From: Duganella sp. CF402
GTDB lineage: Bacteria; Pseudomonadota; Gammaproteobacteria; Burkholderiales; Burkholderiaceae_D
DNA length: 64,000 nucleotides
Direction: 5' to 3'
Assembly: GCF_900109645.1 (NCBI RefSeq)
Contig: NZ_FOBG01000002.1
Coordinates: forward strand, 806,001 to 870,000
Shown: piece by piece, positions 9,158-17,489 of the stretch
How positions within the stretch are numbered: the stretch's first letter is position 1
Layout of the letters: the number at the start of each line of letters is the position of its first letter
Notes under the pieces: generated by a model
The model's input: the letters and a program-made list of their open reading frames with translations, nothing else
The model's database searches: none
What the model was told of the DNA's origin: nothing
Position numbers and translations under genes: made by a program

Positions 9158-10266
9158 AGCGATTACTGGCTGCTGCTTGCATGATCTTGTCCGCCGGGCT
9201 GGCGCAGGCGGATCTGGTGTATGTGGGATCGCAGGGCAACCAGCTGCGCGCGTTGCACTTTGATGCGGATAGCGGCAAGCTCAGTGTGATCGGTCCGGTG
9301 GCGGAAGGCTTGCGGCCAACATGGACCGTGGCGCATCCGCAGTTGTCGGTGCTGTATGCGACGGACGACCAGCCGGGCAAGGAAGGCGCGGTCGTCGCAT
9401 TCGCCATCGACCGCACGACCGGTGCGCTGCGCAAACTGAACGACGCGCCCAGCGGCGGCAACGGCGCGACCTATCTGTGGTTGGATGCGCCGGCGGCCGG
9501 CGCGGCGGGCACGCTGCTGGTCTCAAACTTCGGCGGCGGTTCGGCCTCCAGCATCGCCGTGCGCGCGGACGGCAGCCTGGACGGATTGACATCCACCATC
9601 AAAGCCACCGGCTCCGGCCCGCATCGCCGCCAAACCAGTCCGCACGCACACAGCGCGGCGGTCGATCCCTCCGGCCGCTATACCCTCGTGCCCGACCTCG
9701 GCGCCGACCGCGTGTTCATCTACGCCTTCGACCGCGCGAACCATACGCTGGCTGGCGACGCGAGCCGCGCTTACGTCGCGCCGCCGGGCAGCGGGCCGCG
9801 CCATCTGGTGTTCAGCGCTGATGGCCACTTTGTCTGGCTGCTCAACGAACTCACCGCCGAGGTGACCACGCTACGCTGGGACGCCCAGCAAGGCCAGCTC
9901 ACGCCTGTACAAACGCAGCAGACCAGCAGCGCCAGCTTCGACGGCATACGCAGCGGCGCCGAGATCCGCCTCAGCCCCGACGGCCGCTTCGTCTACGTGG
10001 AGGATCGCGGCGAACGCTCGCTGGTCGCCTACCGCGTCAACGCCAACACCGGTGAACTGAGCTTCGAGCAACGCATCGCCACCGGCGGCGAAGTTCCGTG
10101 GGCCATGAGCATCCACCCATCCGGCAAATGGCTGCTGGTGGCGCACCAACGCAGCAACAGCGTGAACGTGTTCAGCATCAACAAGAGCACCGGCCTGCTG
10201 GCCGACACCGGCATTTCCGCCGAAGCGCCAAGCGCCGTCAGCATCACCTTCGTCTCAGAGCGCTGA
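9154..10266 (+). CDS. Lactonase family beta-propeller protein (exported)
   Basis: A 370-residue protein. The ATG at 9154 is chosen because it has GGAG about 8 bases upstream and opens a clear Sec signal peptide (MKRLLAAACMILSAGLAQA). The remainder is a seven-bladed propeller of the 6-phosphogluconolactonase (Pgl/YbhE, COG2706) family, with 'HPQLSVLYATDD', 'PHAHSAAVDPSGRY', 'GPRHLVFSADGHFVWLLNE' and 'LSPDGRFVYVEDRG'. A secreted member cannot act on cytosolic 6-phosphogluconolactone, so an extracytoplasmic lactone is more likely; this is inference. Its 3' end overlaps the convergent TetR gene by 12 bases. Confidence 0.85.
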   Translation: MKRLLAAACMILSAGLAQADLVYVGSQGNQLRALHFDADSGKLSVIGPVAEGLRPTWTVAHPQLSVLYATDDQPGKEGAVVAFAIDRTTGALRKLNDAPSGGNGATYLWLDAPAAGAAGTLLVSNFGGGSASSIAVRADGSLDGLTSTIKATGSGPHRRQTSPHAHSAAVDPSGRYTLVPDLGADRVFIYAFDRANHTLAGDASRAYVAPPGSGPRHLVFSADGHFVWLLNELTAEVTTLRWDAQQGQLTPVQTQQTSSASFDGIRSGAEIRLSPDGRFVYVEDRGERSLVAYRVNANTGELSFEQRIATGGEVPWAMSIHPSGKWLLVAHQRSNSVNVFSINKSTGLLADTGISAEAPSAVSITFVSER

Positions 10267-10923
10267 CGTCATCCCGCGCAGGATCAAGTCAATGCCGGCG
10301 AGGAAGTCGGCACGGTCATCATGCGCAGCGAACTGCGCCGCGATGCTGCGCGTGAACGGAAACGCCTCCGCGTCCAGCTGCGCCCATCCTTGCGCCACCT
10401 GCGCCAGGATCGCCTCGCGGTCGCCGCCGAGCTGGCGCCCGAACTGCGCATTGGCCGCATTCTGCACGCTGACGCCAACCACATAGCTGAGCAGCGCCGA
10501 CGCCGACGCGAGTTGCGCCGCCGGCGGTACGCCCATCGCCCTCACCTGCTGCCCCAGCCGCTCGAGAATGCGCACCATCGGCATTTGCAACGGTGCGTTC
10601 GTCAGCGCCGAGCCCAGCCACGGATGCGCATCGATCGCATCGAACAAGCCCAAGGCCAACGCGCGCACCACGTCCTGCGGCGCGGCATCGGCAGGTGGCG
10701 CCTCATCCAGCGTGCGGGCGACAATCGCATCGCAGGCGGCAGTCAGCAAATCGCTCTTGTTGGCCACGTGCCAGTAAATCGCACCGGCGCCGGTAGCCAG
10801 CCGTTCGGCAAGGGCACGGAAGGTCAGGCCGCTCTCGCCGCTGCTGTCCAGCAGCGCAATCGAGGCTTCAATAATGCGCTCGCGGGACAGGCCATCCTCG
10901 CGGCGCGGAGTGTTTTTCTTCAT
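10255..10923 (-). CDS. TetR family transcriptional repressor
   Basis: A 222-residue regulator. The N-terminal helix-turn-helix (about 10-60; 'LTFRALAERLATGAGAIYWHVANKSDLL') is classical TetR, and the rest is a ligand-binding helical domain of the TetR_C group. The start at 10923 is preferred to an upstream in-frame ATG at 10983, because the longer version would place the palindromic operator (10966-10984) inside the coding region. It is transcribed divergently from the Tet(X)-like monooxygenase gene, which it most likely represses together with itself. Confidence 0.85.
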   Translation of the reverse strand: MKKNTPRREDGLSRERIIEASIALLDSSGESGLTFRALAERLATGAGAIYWHVANKSDLLTAACDAIVARTLDEAPPADAAPQDVVRALALGLFDAIDAHPWLGSALTNAPLQMPMVRILERLGQQVRAMGVPPAAQLASASALLSYVVGVSVQNAANAQFGRQLGGDREAILAQVAQGWAQLDAEAFPFTRSIAAQFAAHDDRADFLAGIDLILRGMTSAL

Positions 10924-10933
10924 GGCCGCTATC

Positions 10934-10984
10934 TTGACATACCCGGCGGCCTGTCGCAAAATCCGAATGGAACAATGTTCCATT
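10934..10984 (+). promoter_or_regulatory. Promoter and TetR-type operator for the monooxygenase gene
   Basis: TTGACA (10934-10939), a 17-base spacer and CAAAAT (10957-10962) fit a sigma-70 promoter reading rightward. A palindrome AATGGAACA-A-TGTTCCATT (10966-10984, 9-base arms) covers the predicted start of transcription, the expected place for a TetR-family operator. It lies in the intergenic region shared with the repressor gene, so one site could control both directions. Confidence 0.7.
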
Positions 10985-10995
10985 ATGGGTAAATT

Positions 10996-12117
10996 ATGAA
11001 AAACACATCAATCGCCATCATTGGCGCCGGGCTGGGCGGGCTGGTGCTGGCCCGCGTGCTCCATCTGCACGGCATCGCCGCCACCGTCTACGAAGCCGAC
11101 GCCTCGGCCGCTGCCCGCACCCAGGGCGGCCTGCTCGACATTCACGATTTCAACGGCCAGCTGGCGCTCAAGGATGCCGGCCTGTTCGAGGAATTTACCG
11201 CCCTGATCCACCACGGCGGCCAGGCCACCCGCGTGCTGGACCAGCATGGCGCGGTGCTGTTCGAGCAGCACGACGACGGCACCGGCGGCCGCCCCGAAGT
11301 CCAGCGCGGCGAGCTGCGCCGCATCCTGCTGGAATCCCTGCCCGACGGCGCCGTGCAATGGGGCCGCAAACTGGCGCAGGTGGTCCCGCTCGGCGACGGC
11401 CAGCACCGACTGCACTTTGCCGATGGCTCGACCGTCACCTGCGGCCTGCTGGTCGGCGCGGACGGCGCGTGGTCGCGCGTGCGTCCCCTGCTGTCCAATG
11501 CCAAGCCGGCCTACACCGGCATCGCGCTGATCGAAGCCTGGCTGCGCAATGCCGACCGCGATCATCCAGCCACCGCTGCCGCTGCGGGTGGCGGCTCCAT
11601 GTTCGCGCTCGCACCGGGCAAAGGCATCCTGTCGCACCGCGAGCCGGACGGCGTGGTGCATGCCTACATCGCCTTGAGCAAACCGGAAGCATGGCTGGAC
11701 GAGATCGACTTCAGCGACGGCCCGGCTGCCAAGGCCCGTATCGCCGCAGAATTTGAAGGCTGGCTGCCGGCGCTGACCGCGCTCATCACCGACAGCGACA
11801 ACGCACCGGTGCTGCGCAAGATCCACTCCCTGCCGCCAGACCATCGCTGGCCGCGCGTGCCCGGCGTCACGCTGCTCGGCGACGCCGCCCACCTGATGGC
11901 ACCATCCGGCGAAGGCGCCAACCTCGCCATGCTGGACGGCGCCGAACTGGCCAAGGCCCTGGCCGCCCATCCCGGCGACGTAGAAGCCGCACTGGCCGCC
12001 TACGAAAACGCCCTATTCCCCCGCAGCGCCAAGGCGGCCGCCGAAGCGGAAGAAGTCAACCAGGTCCTGTACGGTGAACACGCCCCGCACAGCCTGGTGA
12101 AAATGTTCAATCCATAA
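10996..12117 (+). CDS. FAD-dependent monooxygenase, Tet(X)-like
   Basis: A 373-residue group A flavin monooxygenase. It has an N-terminal Rossmann GxGxxG (G10, G12, G15), the 'GGLLDIHDFNGQLALKDAGL' block, which in Tet(X) reads GGTLDLHKGSGQEAM, an 'RGELRRILLESL' segment, and the C-terminal FAD motif GDAAHLMAPSGEGAN. Architecture and these blocks match Tet(X) and related small-molecule hydroxylases; whether tetracycline is a substrate cannot be told. A divergent TetR gene and an operator at the promoter suggest induction by a substrate. The start ATG has only a weak purine-rich site upstream. Confidence 0.85.
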   Translation: MKNTSIAIIGAGLGGLVLARVLHLHGIAATVYEADASAAARTQGGLLDIHDFNGQLALKDAGLFEEFTALIHHGGQATRVLDQHGAVLFEQHDDGTGGRPEVQRGELRRILLESLPDGAVQWGRKLAQVVPLGDGQHRLHFADGSTVTCGLLVGADGAWSRVRPLLSNAKPAYTGIALIEAWLRNADRDHPATAAAAGGGSMFALAPGKGILSHREPDGVVHAYIALSKPEAWLDEIDFSDGPAAKARIAAEFEGWLPALTALITDSDNAPVLRKIHSLPPDHRWPRVPGVTLLGDAAHLMAPSGEGANLAMLDGAELAKALAAHPGDVEAALAAYENALFPRSAKAAAEAEEVNQVLYGEHAPHSLVKMFNP

Positions 12118-12147
12118 AAAAACGGCGGCCCGCAGGCCGCCGCTTTT
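12118..12147. terminator. Bidirectional intrinsic terminator
   Basis: CGGCGGCC (12123-12130), loop CGCA and GGCCGCCG (12135-12142) form an 8-base-pair stem. An A-run precedes and CTTTT follows, so it can stop transcription of the monooxygenase gene and, from the other side, of erpA. Confidence 0.85.
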
Positions 12148-12163
12148 GTGGACGAATCCGAAT

Positions 12164-12514
12164 TTATACCGAGAACGAGGAACCGCAGCCGCAGGTCGAA
12201 GTCGCGGTTGGGTTCTTGATCACGAATTGGGCGCCTTCCAGGTCGTCCTTGTAGTCGATTTCCGCGCCGACCAGATACTGGTAGCTCATCGAATCGATCA
12301 ACAGCTGGACGCCGTTCTTGACCATCGTGGTGTCGTCTTCGTTGACGATTTCGTCGAAGGTGAAACCATACTGGAAGCCGGAGCAGCCGCCGCCCTGCAC
12401 GAATACGCGCAGTTTCAGGTCGGGATTGCCTTCCTCTTCGATCAGTTGGGCGACCTTTTCAGCAGCGCTATCGGTGAAAACGATAGGTGCTGGCATTTCG
12501 GCAACAGCATTCAT
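12164..12514 (-). CDS. erpA: Iron-sulfur cluster insertion protein ErpA
   Basis: A 116-residue A-type Fe-S carrier. The three conserved cysteines are present: C44 in GGGCSGFQYG, and C108 and C110 in the C-terminal TCGCGSSF. It delivers 4Fe-4S clusters to apo-targets, such as isoprenoid-biosynthesis enzymes in known cases. The start has TAGGAG upstream and a TATAAT -10 element further up. It lies downstream of argC in the same direction, separated by a hairpin, and the neighbourhood is typical of betaproteobacteria. Confidence 0.95.
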   Translation of the reverse strand: MNAVAEMPAPIVFTDSAAEKVAQLIEEEGNPDLKLRVFVQGGGCSGFQYGFTFDEIVNEDDTTMVKNGVQLLIDSMSYQYLVGAEIDYKDDLEGAQFVIKNPTATSTCGCGSSFSV

Positions 12515-12546
12515 TTCTAACTCCTACGAGAAAACAATTAAAGGCC

Positions 12547-12552
12547 ATTATA
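12547..12552 (-). promoter_or_regulatory. Candidate -10 element of the erpA promoter
   Basis: The minus strand reads TATAAT about 33 bases before the erpA start. A convincing -35 hexamer is not seen at 17 bases; GGAGCA at 18 bases is a poor match, so an activator may be needed. No IscR-type site was identified with confidence. Confidence 0.4.
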
Positions 12553-12580
12553 GACCCTTGGTGTGATTTATGCTCCGCAG

Positions 12581-12597
12581 CCCGCAAAAACTGCGGG
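12581..12597. terminator. Hairpin just after the argC stop
   Basis: CCCGCA-AAAAC-TGCGGG lies 2 bases beyond the argC stop. Read in the argC direction there is no U-tract after the stem; read rightward TTTT follows. It may be a weak terminator or an mRNA 3'-end stabiliser. Confidence 0.45.
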
Positions 12598-12599
12598 TT

Positions 12600-13637
12600 T
12601 TACGGCAACAAGGCGATTTGCGTCAAGCCGGTGGTTTCTTCCAGGCCGAACATCAGGTTCATACATTGCACGGCTTGGCCCGATGCGCCCTTGACCAGGT
12701 TGTCCTGCACCACCAGCACGATCACGGTGTTGCCGTTGTCCGGACGGTGCAGCGCCAGGCGCAGCATGTTCGAGCCACGGGTCGAGCGGGTTTCAGGATG
12801 CGAGCCGAACGGCATCACGTCGACGAAGGCGCTGTCCTTATATTGGTCTTCGAACAGCTTCTGCAAGTCTTCGTTGCTGATGTCCTTGGTCAGGCGCGCG
12901 TACAGGGTCGAGTGCATGCCGCGAATCATCGGCACCAGGTGCGGGGTGAAGATCAGGCCGACTTTGTCGGCGGTGAACTTCTGCAGCTGTGCCGAGGTCT
13001 CCGGCGTGTGGCGGTGGCCGGCCACGCCGTAGGCCTTGAAGTTATCCGACGATTCCGAGAACAAAGTACCGATTTCCGCCTTGCGGCCGGCGCCCGACAC
13101 GCCCGACTTGCAGTCGGCGATCAGCGAGCCGGCATCGACCAGCGCGTTCTTCAGCAGCGGGTAGTAGCCCAGCTGCATGGTGGTCGGGTAGCAGCCCGGA
13201 TTGGCGACCAGACGGGCGTTCTTGATGTTGTCACGGTTCAGTTCGGCCAGACCGTAGGCTGCTTCTTCCAGCAGTTCCGGGCAGGTGTGGTCGATCTTGT
13301 ACCATTTTTCGAAGACAACCTTGTCCTTGATGCGGAAGTCGGCCGCCAGGTCGATGACCTTGACACCGGCTTTAAACAGTTCCGGCGCTTGCGCCATCGC
13401 CACGCCGTGCGGGGTGGCGAAGAACACCACGTCGCATTTGGTCAGGTCGGCCTTGTCCGGCGACGAGAAGGCGATGTTCACGCGGCCACGCAGCGAAGGG
13501 AACATATCAGCCACTGGCAAGCCGTCCTCTTTGCGCGAGGTGATTGCCGTCAGTTCCACGTTCGGGTGGACTGCCAACAAACGCAGCAGTTCTACCCCGG
13601 TGTATCCGGTGCCGCCGACGATGCCAACTTTGATCAT
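12600..13637 (-). CDS. argC: N-acetyl-gamma-glutamyl-phosphate reductase
   Basis: A 345-residue enzyme of arginine biosynthesis, reducing N-acetylglutamyl 5-phosphate to the semialdehyde with NADPH. The start at 13637 is preferred over one 20 codons upstream: AAGGAA sits 8 bases before it and the Rossmann motif GIVGGTGYTG begins immediately. The catalytic cysteine is C149 in NPGCYPT, and 'GVAGHRHTPE' is also conserved. The length fits the type-1 ArgC family. It follows the rplM-rpsI operon but a terminator lies between, so it is probably transcribed separately. Confidence 0.95.
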   Translation of the reverse strand: MIKVGIVGGTGYTGVELLRLLAVHPNVELTAITSRKEDGLPVADMFPSLRGRVNIAFSSPDKADLTKCDVVFFATPHGVAMAQAPELFKAGVKVIDLAADFRIKDKVVFEKWYKIDHTCPELLEEAAYGLAELNRDNIKNARLVANPGCYPTTMQLGYYPLLKNALVDAGSLIADCKSGVSGAGRKAEIGTLFSESSDNFKAYGVAGHRHTPETSAQLQKFTADKVGLIFTPHLVPMIRGMHSTLYARLTKDISNEDLQKLFEDQYKDSAFVDVMPFGSHPETRSTRGSNMLRLALHRPDNGNTVIVLVVQDNLVKGASGQAVQCMNLMFGLEETTGLTQIALLP

Positions 13638-13729
13638 TGTTCTTTCCTTGAAGTGTGAGGAGATGCGTGGAGAAATGGGTGCCATTTTATCAGGCAACGG
13701 CTACCGGCGTATGACGGGAGCCAAATGGT

Positions 13730-13764
13730 AAAAAAGCCGCCCGACACAAGGCCGGCGGCTTTTT
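13730..13764. terminator. Terminator downstream of rpsI
   Basis: GCCGCC and GGCGGC arms with a GC-rich loop are flanked by an A-run on the left and a T-run on the right. On the minus strand this reads as a stem followed by six Ts, ending the rplM-rpsI transcript. Confidence 0.85.
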
Positions 13765-13802
13765 CGGTGATGCGCCGCAAGCAGCGCACCAGAGCGTAAA
13801 AA

Positions 13803-14195
13803 TTAACGCTTCGAGAATTGTTTTGCGCGACGTGCTTTGCGCAGACCAACTTTTTTACGTTCAACTTCACGTGCATCGCGGGTTACGAAGCCTGCGCGTG
13901 CCAGATCACCTTTCAGGCCCGAATCGTAATCGATCAGAGCGCGGGTGATGCCGTGACGAACTGCACCTGCCTGGCCGGACTCGCCGCCGCCGTGGACGTT
14001 GACTTTGATGTCAAAACGTTCAACGTTGCCGGTCAGTTCCAGTGGTTGACGAATCACCATCAGGCCGGTTTCGCGCGAGAAGTATTCCGACGCTGGCTTG
14101 CCGTTAACGATGATCTGGCCGGTGCCAGCTTTGATGAACACACGAGCTACTGCACTCTTGCGACGGCCGGTGCCGTAATTGTAGTTACCGATCAT
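13803..14195 (-). CDS. rpsI: 30S ribosomal protein S9
   Basis: A 130-residue ribosomal protein with the typical N-terminus 'YNYGTGRRKSAVARVFIK' and the basic C-terminal tail ending RRAKQFSKR, which reaches the decoding centre in known structures. It is the second gene of the conserved rplM-rpsI pair (9-base gap) and is followed by a strong terminator. Confidence 0.98.
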   Translation of the reverse strand: MIGNYNYGTGRRKSAVARVFIKAGTGQIIVNGKPASEYFSRETGLMVIRQPLELTGNVERFDIKVNVHGGGESGQAGAVRHGITRALIDYDSGLKGDLARAGFVTRDAREVERKKVGLRKARRAKQFSKR

Positions 14196-14204
14196 GTCAG
14201 TTCC

Positions 14205-14633
14205 TTAGATTTCGAGTGCTTTAGGTTGCTGGGCAGCGTGCGGGTGCGAACCTTCGGCGTACACTTTCAGCTTCTTGATCATTGCGTAGCCCAGTGGGCC
14301 TTTTGGCAGCATGCCCTTAACGGCCTTCTCCAGAGCACGACCTGGGAAACGCTGTTGCATTTTCAGGAAGTTGGTCTCGTAGATGCCACCTGGGTAGCCC
14401 GAGTGACGGTAGTAGGTCTTCTCGGTTGCTTTGGTACCGGTCACGCGCAGTTTGCCTGCGTTGATGATGACGATGAAATCGCCGGTATCGACGTGAGGGG
14501 TGAACTCAGGCTTGTGTTTGCCGCGCAGTCGGAGTGCCACTTCGCTGGCAACACGTCCGAGGACTTTGTCCGTCGCGTCAATCACGAACCAGTCGCGCTG
14601 GACTTCATGTCCTTTAGCGGAAAAAGTTTTCAT
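14205..14633 (-). CDS. rplM: 50S ribosomal protein L13
   Basis: A 142-residue protein with family blocks 'MKTFSAKGHEVQRDWFVID', 'GDFIVIINAGKLRVTG' and 'RHSGYPGG'. It is first in the rplM-rpsI operon. The leader upstream (14634-14760) contains two small hairpins: one around TTTCT-ATATAC-AGAAA immediately before the start region, the other formed by GTCCGC and GCGGAAC around 14680-14705. These could take part in autogenous control, but that is inference. No clear promoter consensus was found. Confidence 0.98.
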   Translation of the reverse strand: MKTFSAKGHEVQRDWFVIDATDKVLGRVASEVALRLRGKHKPEFTPHVDTGDFIVIINAGKLRVTGTKATEKTYYRHSGYPGGIYETNFLKMQQRFPGRALEKAVKGMLPKGPLGYAMIKKLKVYAEGSHPHAAQQPKALEI

Positions 14634-14858
14634 GTGATGACTTTCTGTATATAGAAATTACCGCTCAAATGGTGGTTCCGCCAGCAACATCAGCGGACTC
14701 GGCCTTTTTATTTACTTTCCTGAGCGAATGGAAAGCCGACAATGATAACCGCTTGAAGGCTGGCAAGTCAAGCCCGATATAGCGTTCAGGCCGCACAAAC
14801 ACAGGGTTGGCGGGGTCCATTACAATATGGACAAAGTTTTTCACACGGAGAATGTGCA

Positions 14859-15284
14859 ATGGAATGCAAAGTTAGCTGGAATGGCCCGTCGGGCATGAGT
14901 TTCCTGGCCCAGACCGGCTCCGGCCACCTGGTCAACATGGACGGCGCACCGGAAGGCGGCGGCCACAACCTGGCGGCGCGTCCGATGGAAATGGTGCTGC
15001 TGGGCACCGGCGGCTGCACCGCCTACGACGTGGTCCTGATCCTGAAAAAAGGCCGCGCCGACATCCGTGGCTGCGAGTGCACGCTGAAAGCCGAACGCGC
15101 CGACACCGAGCCAAAAGTGTTCACCAAGATCAACTTCCACTTCGTGGTGACCGGCAAAGGCCTGAAACCGGAAGCAGTGGAACGCGCCATCACCCTGTCG
15201 CACGACAAATACTGTTCGGCCTCGATCATGCTGGGCAAGACCGCCGAAATCACCCACTCCTTCGAGATCGTCGAAGTCGCCTAA
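14859..15284 (+). CDS. OsmC family peroxiredoxin-like protein
   Basis: A 141-residue OsmC/Ohr-fold protein. The two redox cysteines expected for hydroperoxide reduction are C53 (GTGGCTAYDVV) and C119 (HDKYCSASIM). It is closest to the YhfA-like subgroup by its short length and the 'PMEMVLLGTGGC' motif. GGAG lies 8-9 bases before the ATG. It is monocistronic; a 189-base inverted-repeat element begins 3 bases after its stop and separates it from convergent coq7. Confidence 0.9.
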   Translation: MECKVSWNGPSGMSFLAQTGSGHLVNMDGAPEGGGHNLAARPMEMVLLGTGGCTAYDVVLILKKGRADIRGCECTLKAERADTEPKVFTKINFHFVVTGKGLKPEAVERAITLSHDKYCSASIMLGKTAEITHSFEIVEVA

Positions 15285-15287
15285 GTA

Positions 15288-15476
15288 ATTCGGGGTCAGC
15301 TCTGTCATTTGGACACGCGCAGACGACAATTGAGAAATATCAAAGCACTGCACAATATTTAGTCATTACAAACTCCAGATCAGCAGCACCAGCCGCTACT
15401 CCAGATTCGAAGTGCCTGTATTGATATTTGTCAGATATCGTCTCTGCGTGTCCAAATGACAGAGCTGACCCCGAAT
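15288..15476. repeat. Inverted-repeat element, 31-bp perfect termini
   Basis: Termini 15288-15318 and 15446-15476 are exact reverse complements starting ATTCGGGGTCAGCTCTG. A second inner pair (TGAGAAATATCAA against TTGATATTTGTCA) extends the pairing imperfectly. About 100 bases of unrelated sequence lie in the middle. It occupies nearly the whole gap between convergent osmC-like and coq7 genes. It belongs to the same family as the element at 46074-46277. Confidence 0.85.
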
Positions 15477-15482
15477 GAGGAC

Positions 15483-16124
15483 TCAGATGTAATACGCGGT
15501 GCTGGTCATGACTTTGCCCATCACCGACATCACTTGCTGCACCGGCGCCGGCACGGTGGCGGCGCCGAGGTTCTGGGCGGCCTGGCCGTGCTCGATTTCG
15601 TCGATGCGCATCTGGTTGACGATGGCGCGCGATTTGGCATCTTGCGGCGGCAATTTGTCCAGGTGGCTTTCCAGGTGCGCCTCCACTTGCCGCTCGGTTT
15701 CCACCACGAAGCCCAGGCTGCGGGCGTCGCCCAGCACCGCAGCCACCGTGCCCAGCGCGTAGGCACCGGCGTAGAACAGCGGATTCAATACGCTGATGTG
15801 TGAATTCAGCTCGCCCAGCCGTTGCGCGGTCCACGCCAGGTGGTCCTCTTCCTCGCGGCTCGAATGCTCGAACTGCTCGCGAATTTCTTCAGTGCGGGCA
15901 AAGCGCGCCTGCGCGTTGTACAGCGCTTGCGCGCACACTTCGCCGACATGGTTCACACGCATCAGCCCGGCCGCATGGCGGCGCTCCGCTTCGCTCATCT
16001 CCGCATCGGCCGCATGCGCCGCCGGCGTCGGCCGCGAAGCCGAGGCGACGCCGCTCACCACGCGCAGCGCCTTGTCGGCGCCGGCAATGAATCGGTCCAG
16101 CGGAGTGTGGTGATGTGCGGCCAT
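15483..16124 (-). CDS. coq7: Demethoxyubiquinone hydroxylase Coq7
   Basis: A 213-residue ubiquinone-biosynthesis enzyme hydroxylating the benzoquinol ring. The duplicated diiron motif is complete: E62 (NHVGEVCAQALY), E92/H95 (EEEDHLAW), E142 (VETERQVEAH) and E176/H179 (DEIEHGQ). The open frame continues far upstream without meaning; the ATG at 16124 is the first to give a family-like N-terminus. An inverted-repeat element abuts its stop. A second, shortened Coq7-like gene lies at 31300. Confidence 0.95.
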   Translation of the reverse strand: MAAHHHTPLDRFIAGADKALRVVSGVASASRPTPAAHAADAEMSEAERRHAAGLMRVNHVGEVCAQALYNAQARFARTEEIREQFEHSSREEEDHLAWTAQRLGELNSHISVLNPLFYAGAYALGTVAAVLGDARSLGFVVETERQVEAHLESHLDKLPPQDAKSRAIVNQMRIDEIEHGQAAQNLGAATVPAPVQQVMSVMGKVMTSTAYYI

Positions 16125-16159
16125 GAGCAAACCCGTATCGTCAAACAGAAAGCAATATT

Positions 16160-16594
16160 TTAACTGGCATCCGCCGCTTCGCGCAGCTGTCGCTGGCGTT
16201 CGATGTAGTCGGCCACCGGGCCACGCACGTCGATTTTGGAAATGTCTTTCGCCACGCCCAGGTTCAGCCCCAGCAGGAACGGGATGTTCTCCAGCGGCAC
16301 CTCGGTGCAGTGCTCGGCAAACGCGCGCAGGAAGCGCTTGGATTCGACCACCCGCACCACCTTCTCGCCGCTCATGTATTGCAGGATGCTGGTGATGCTG
16401 TGGCCCTTGCCGATGGTGTGGTAGATGAAGCGGTTGAAATCGCGGTCGAGCTGCTTGAAGTCCAGCGTTTCCTTGGTCATCAGGCCGGACAGGTAGTACA
16501 GCCCCAGCGCCACGCGGAAGAAACCGGTGGCTTCGTCGCGGTCGACGCCACTCTGCATCACCGCCAGTATTTTTTCCTTGAGTTGTGCATTCAT
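16160..16594 (-). CDS. Conserved hypothetical protein
   Basis: A 144-residue soluble, mostly helical protein that I do not recognise. It has no signal peptide, membrane helix or obvious catalytic motif. A conserved-looking central part reads 'DRDFNRFIYHTIGKGHS'. GGTG/GGGGAG purine tracts precede the ATG. It lies 35 bases upstream of coq7 in the same direction and could share its transcript. Codon use matches its neighbours, so it is likely a genuine chromosomal gene. Confidence 0.75.
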   Translation of the reverse strand: MNAQLKEKILAVMQSGVDRDEATGFFRVALGLYYLSGLMTKETLDFKQLDRDFNRFIYHTIGKGHSITSILQYMSGEKVVRVVESKRFLRAFAEHCTEVPLENIPFLLGLNLGVAKDISKIDVRGPVADYIERQRQLREAADAS

Positions 16595-16663
16595 TTTTCA
16601 CCAGGCTCCCCTGTACGACTATAGCAAGAGTTTTGTGAATCCAGTAGCTTGCGTGCAAGATTT

Positions 16664-16692
16664 TTGACATGCTATTCTTGAAACTTTCCACT
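16664..16692 (+). promoter_or_regulatory. Possible promoter of the NatAB-like operon
   Basis: TTGACA at 16664-16669 precedes the ABC operon but its 17-base-spaced -10 (TCCACT) is poor. An alternative is TTGCGT (16649) with an 18-base spacer and TATTCT (16673-16678). Confidence 0.3.
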
Positions 16693-16706
16693 CTGGGATA
16701 AGCGCG

Positions 16707-17486
<780 letters not shown>

Positions 17487-17489
17487 ACC

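Noticed and set aside
14665..14859. Minus-strand 64-codon frame upstream of rplM
   Set aside because: No ribosome binding site and no recognisable features. The region is better explained as the rplM leader and promoter.
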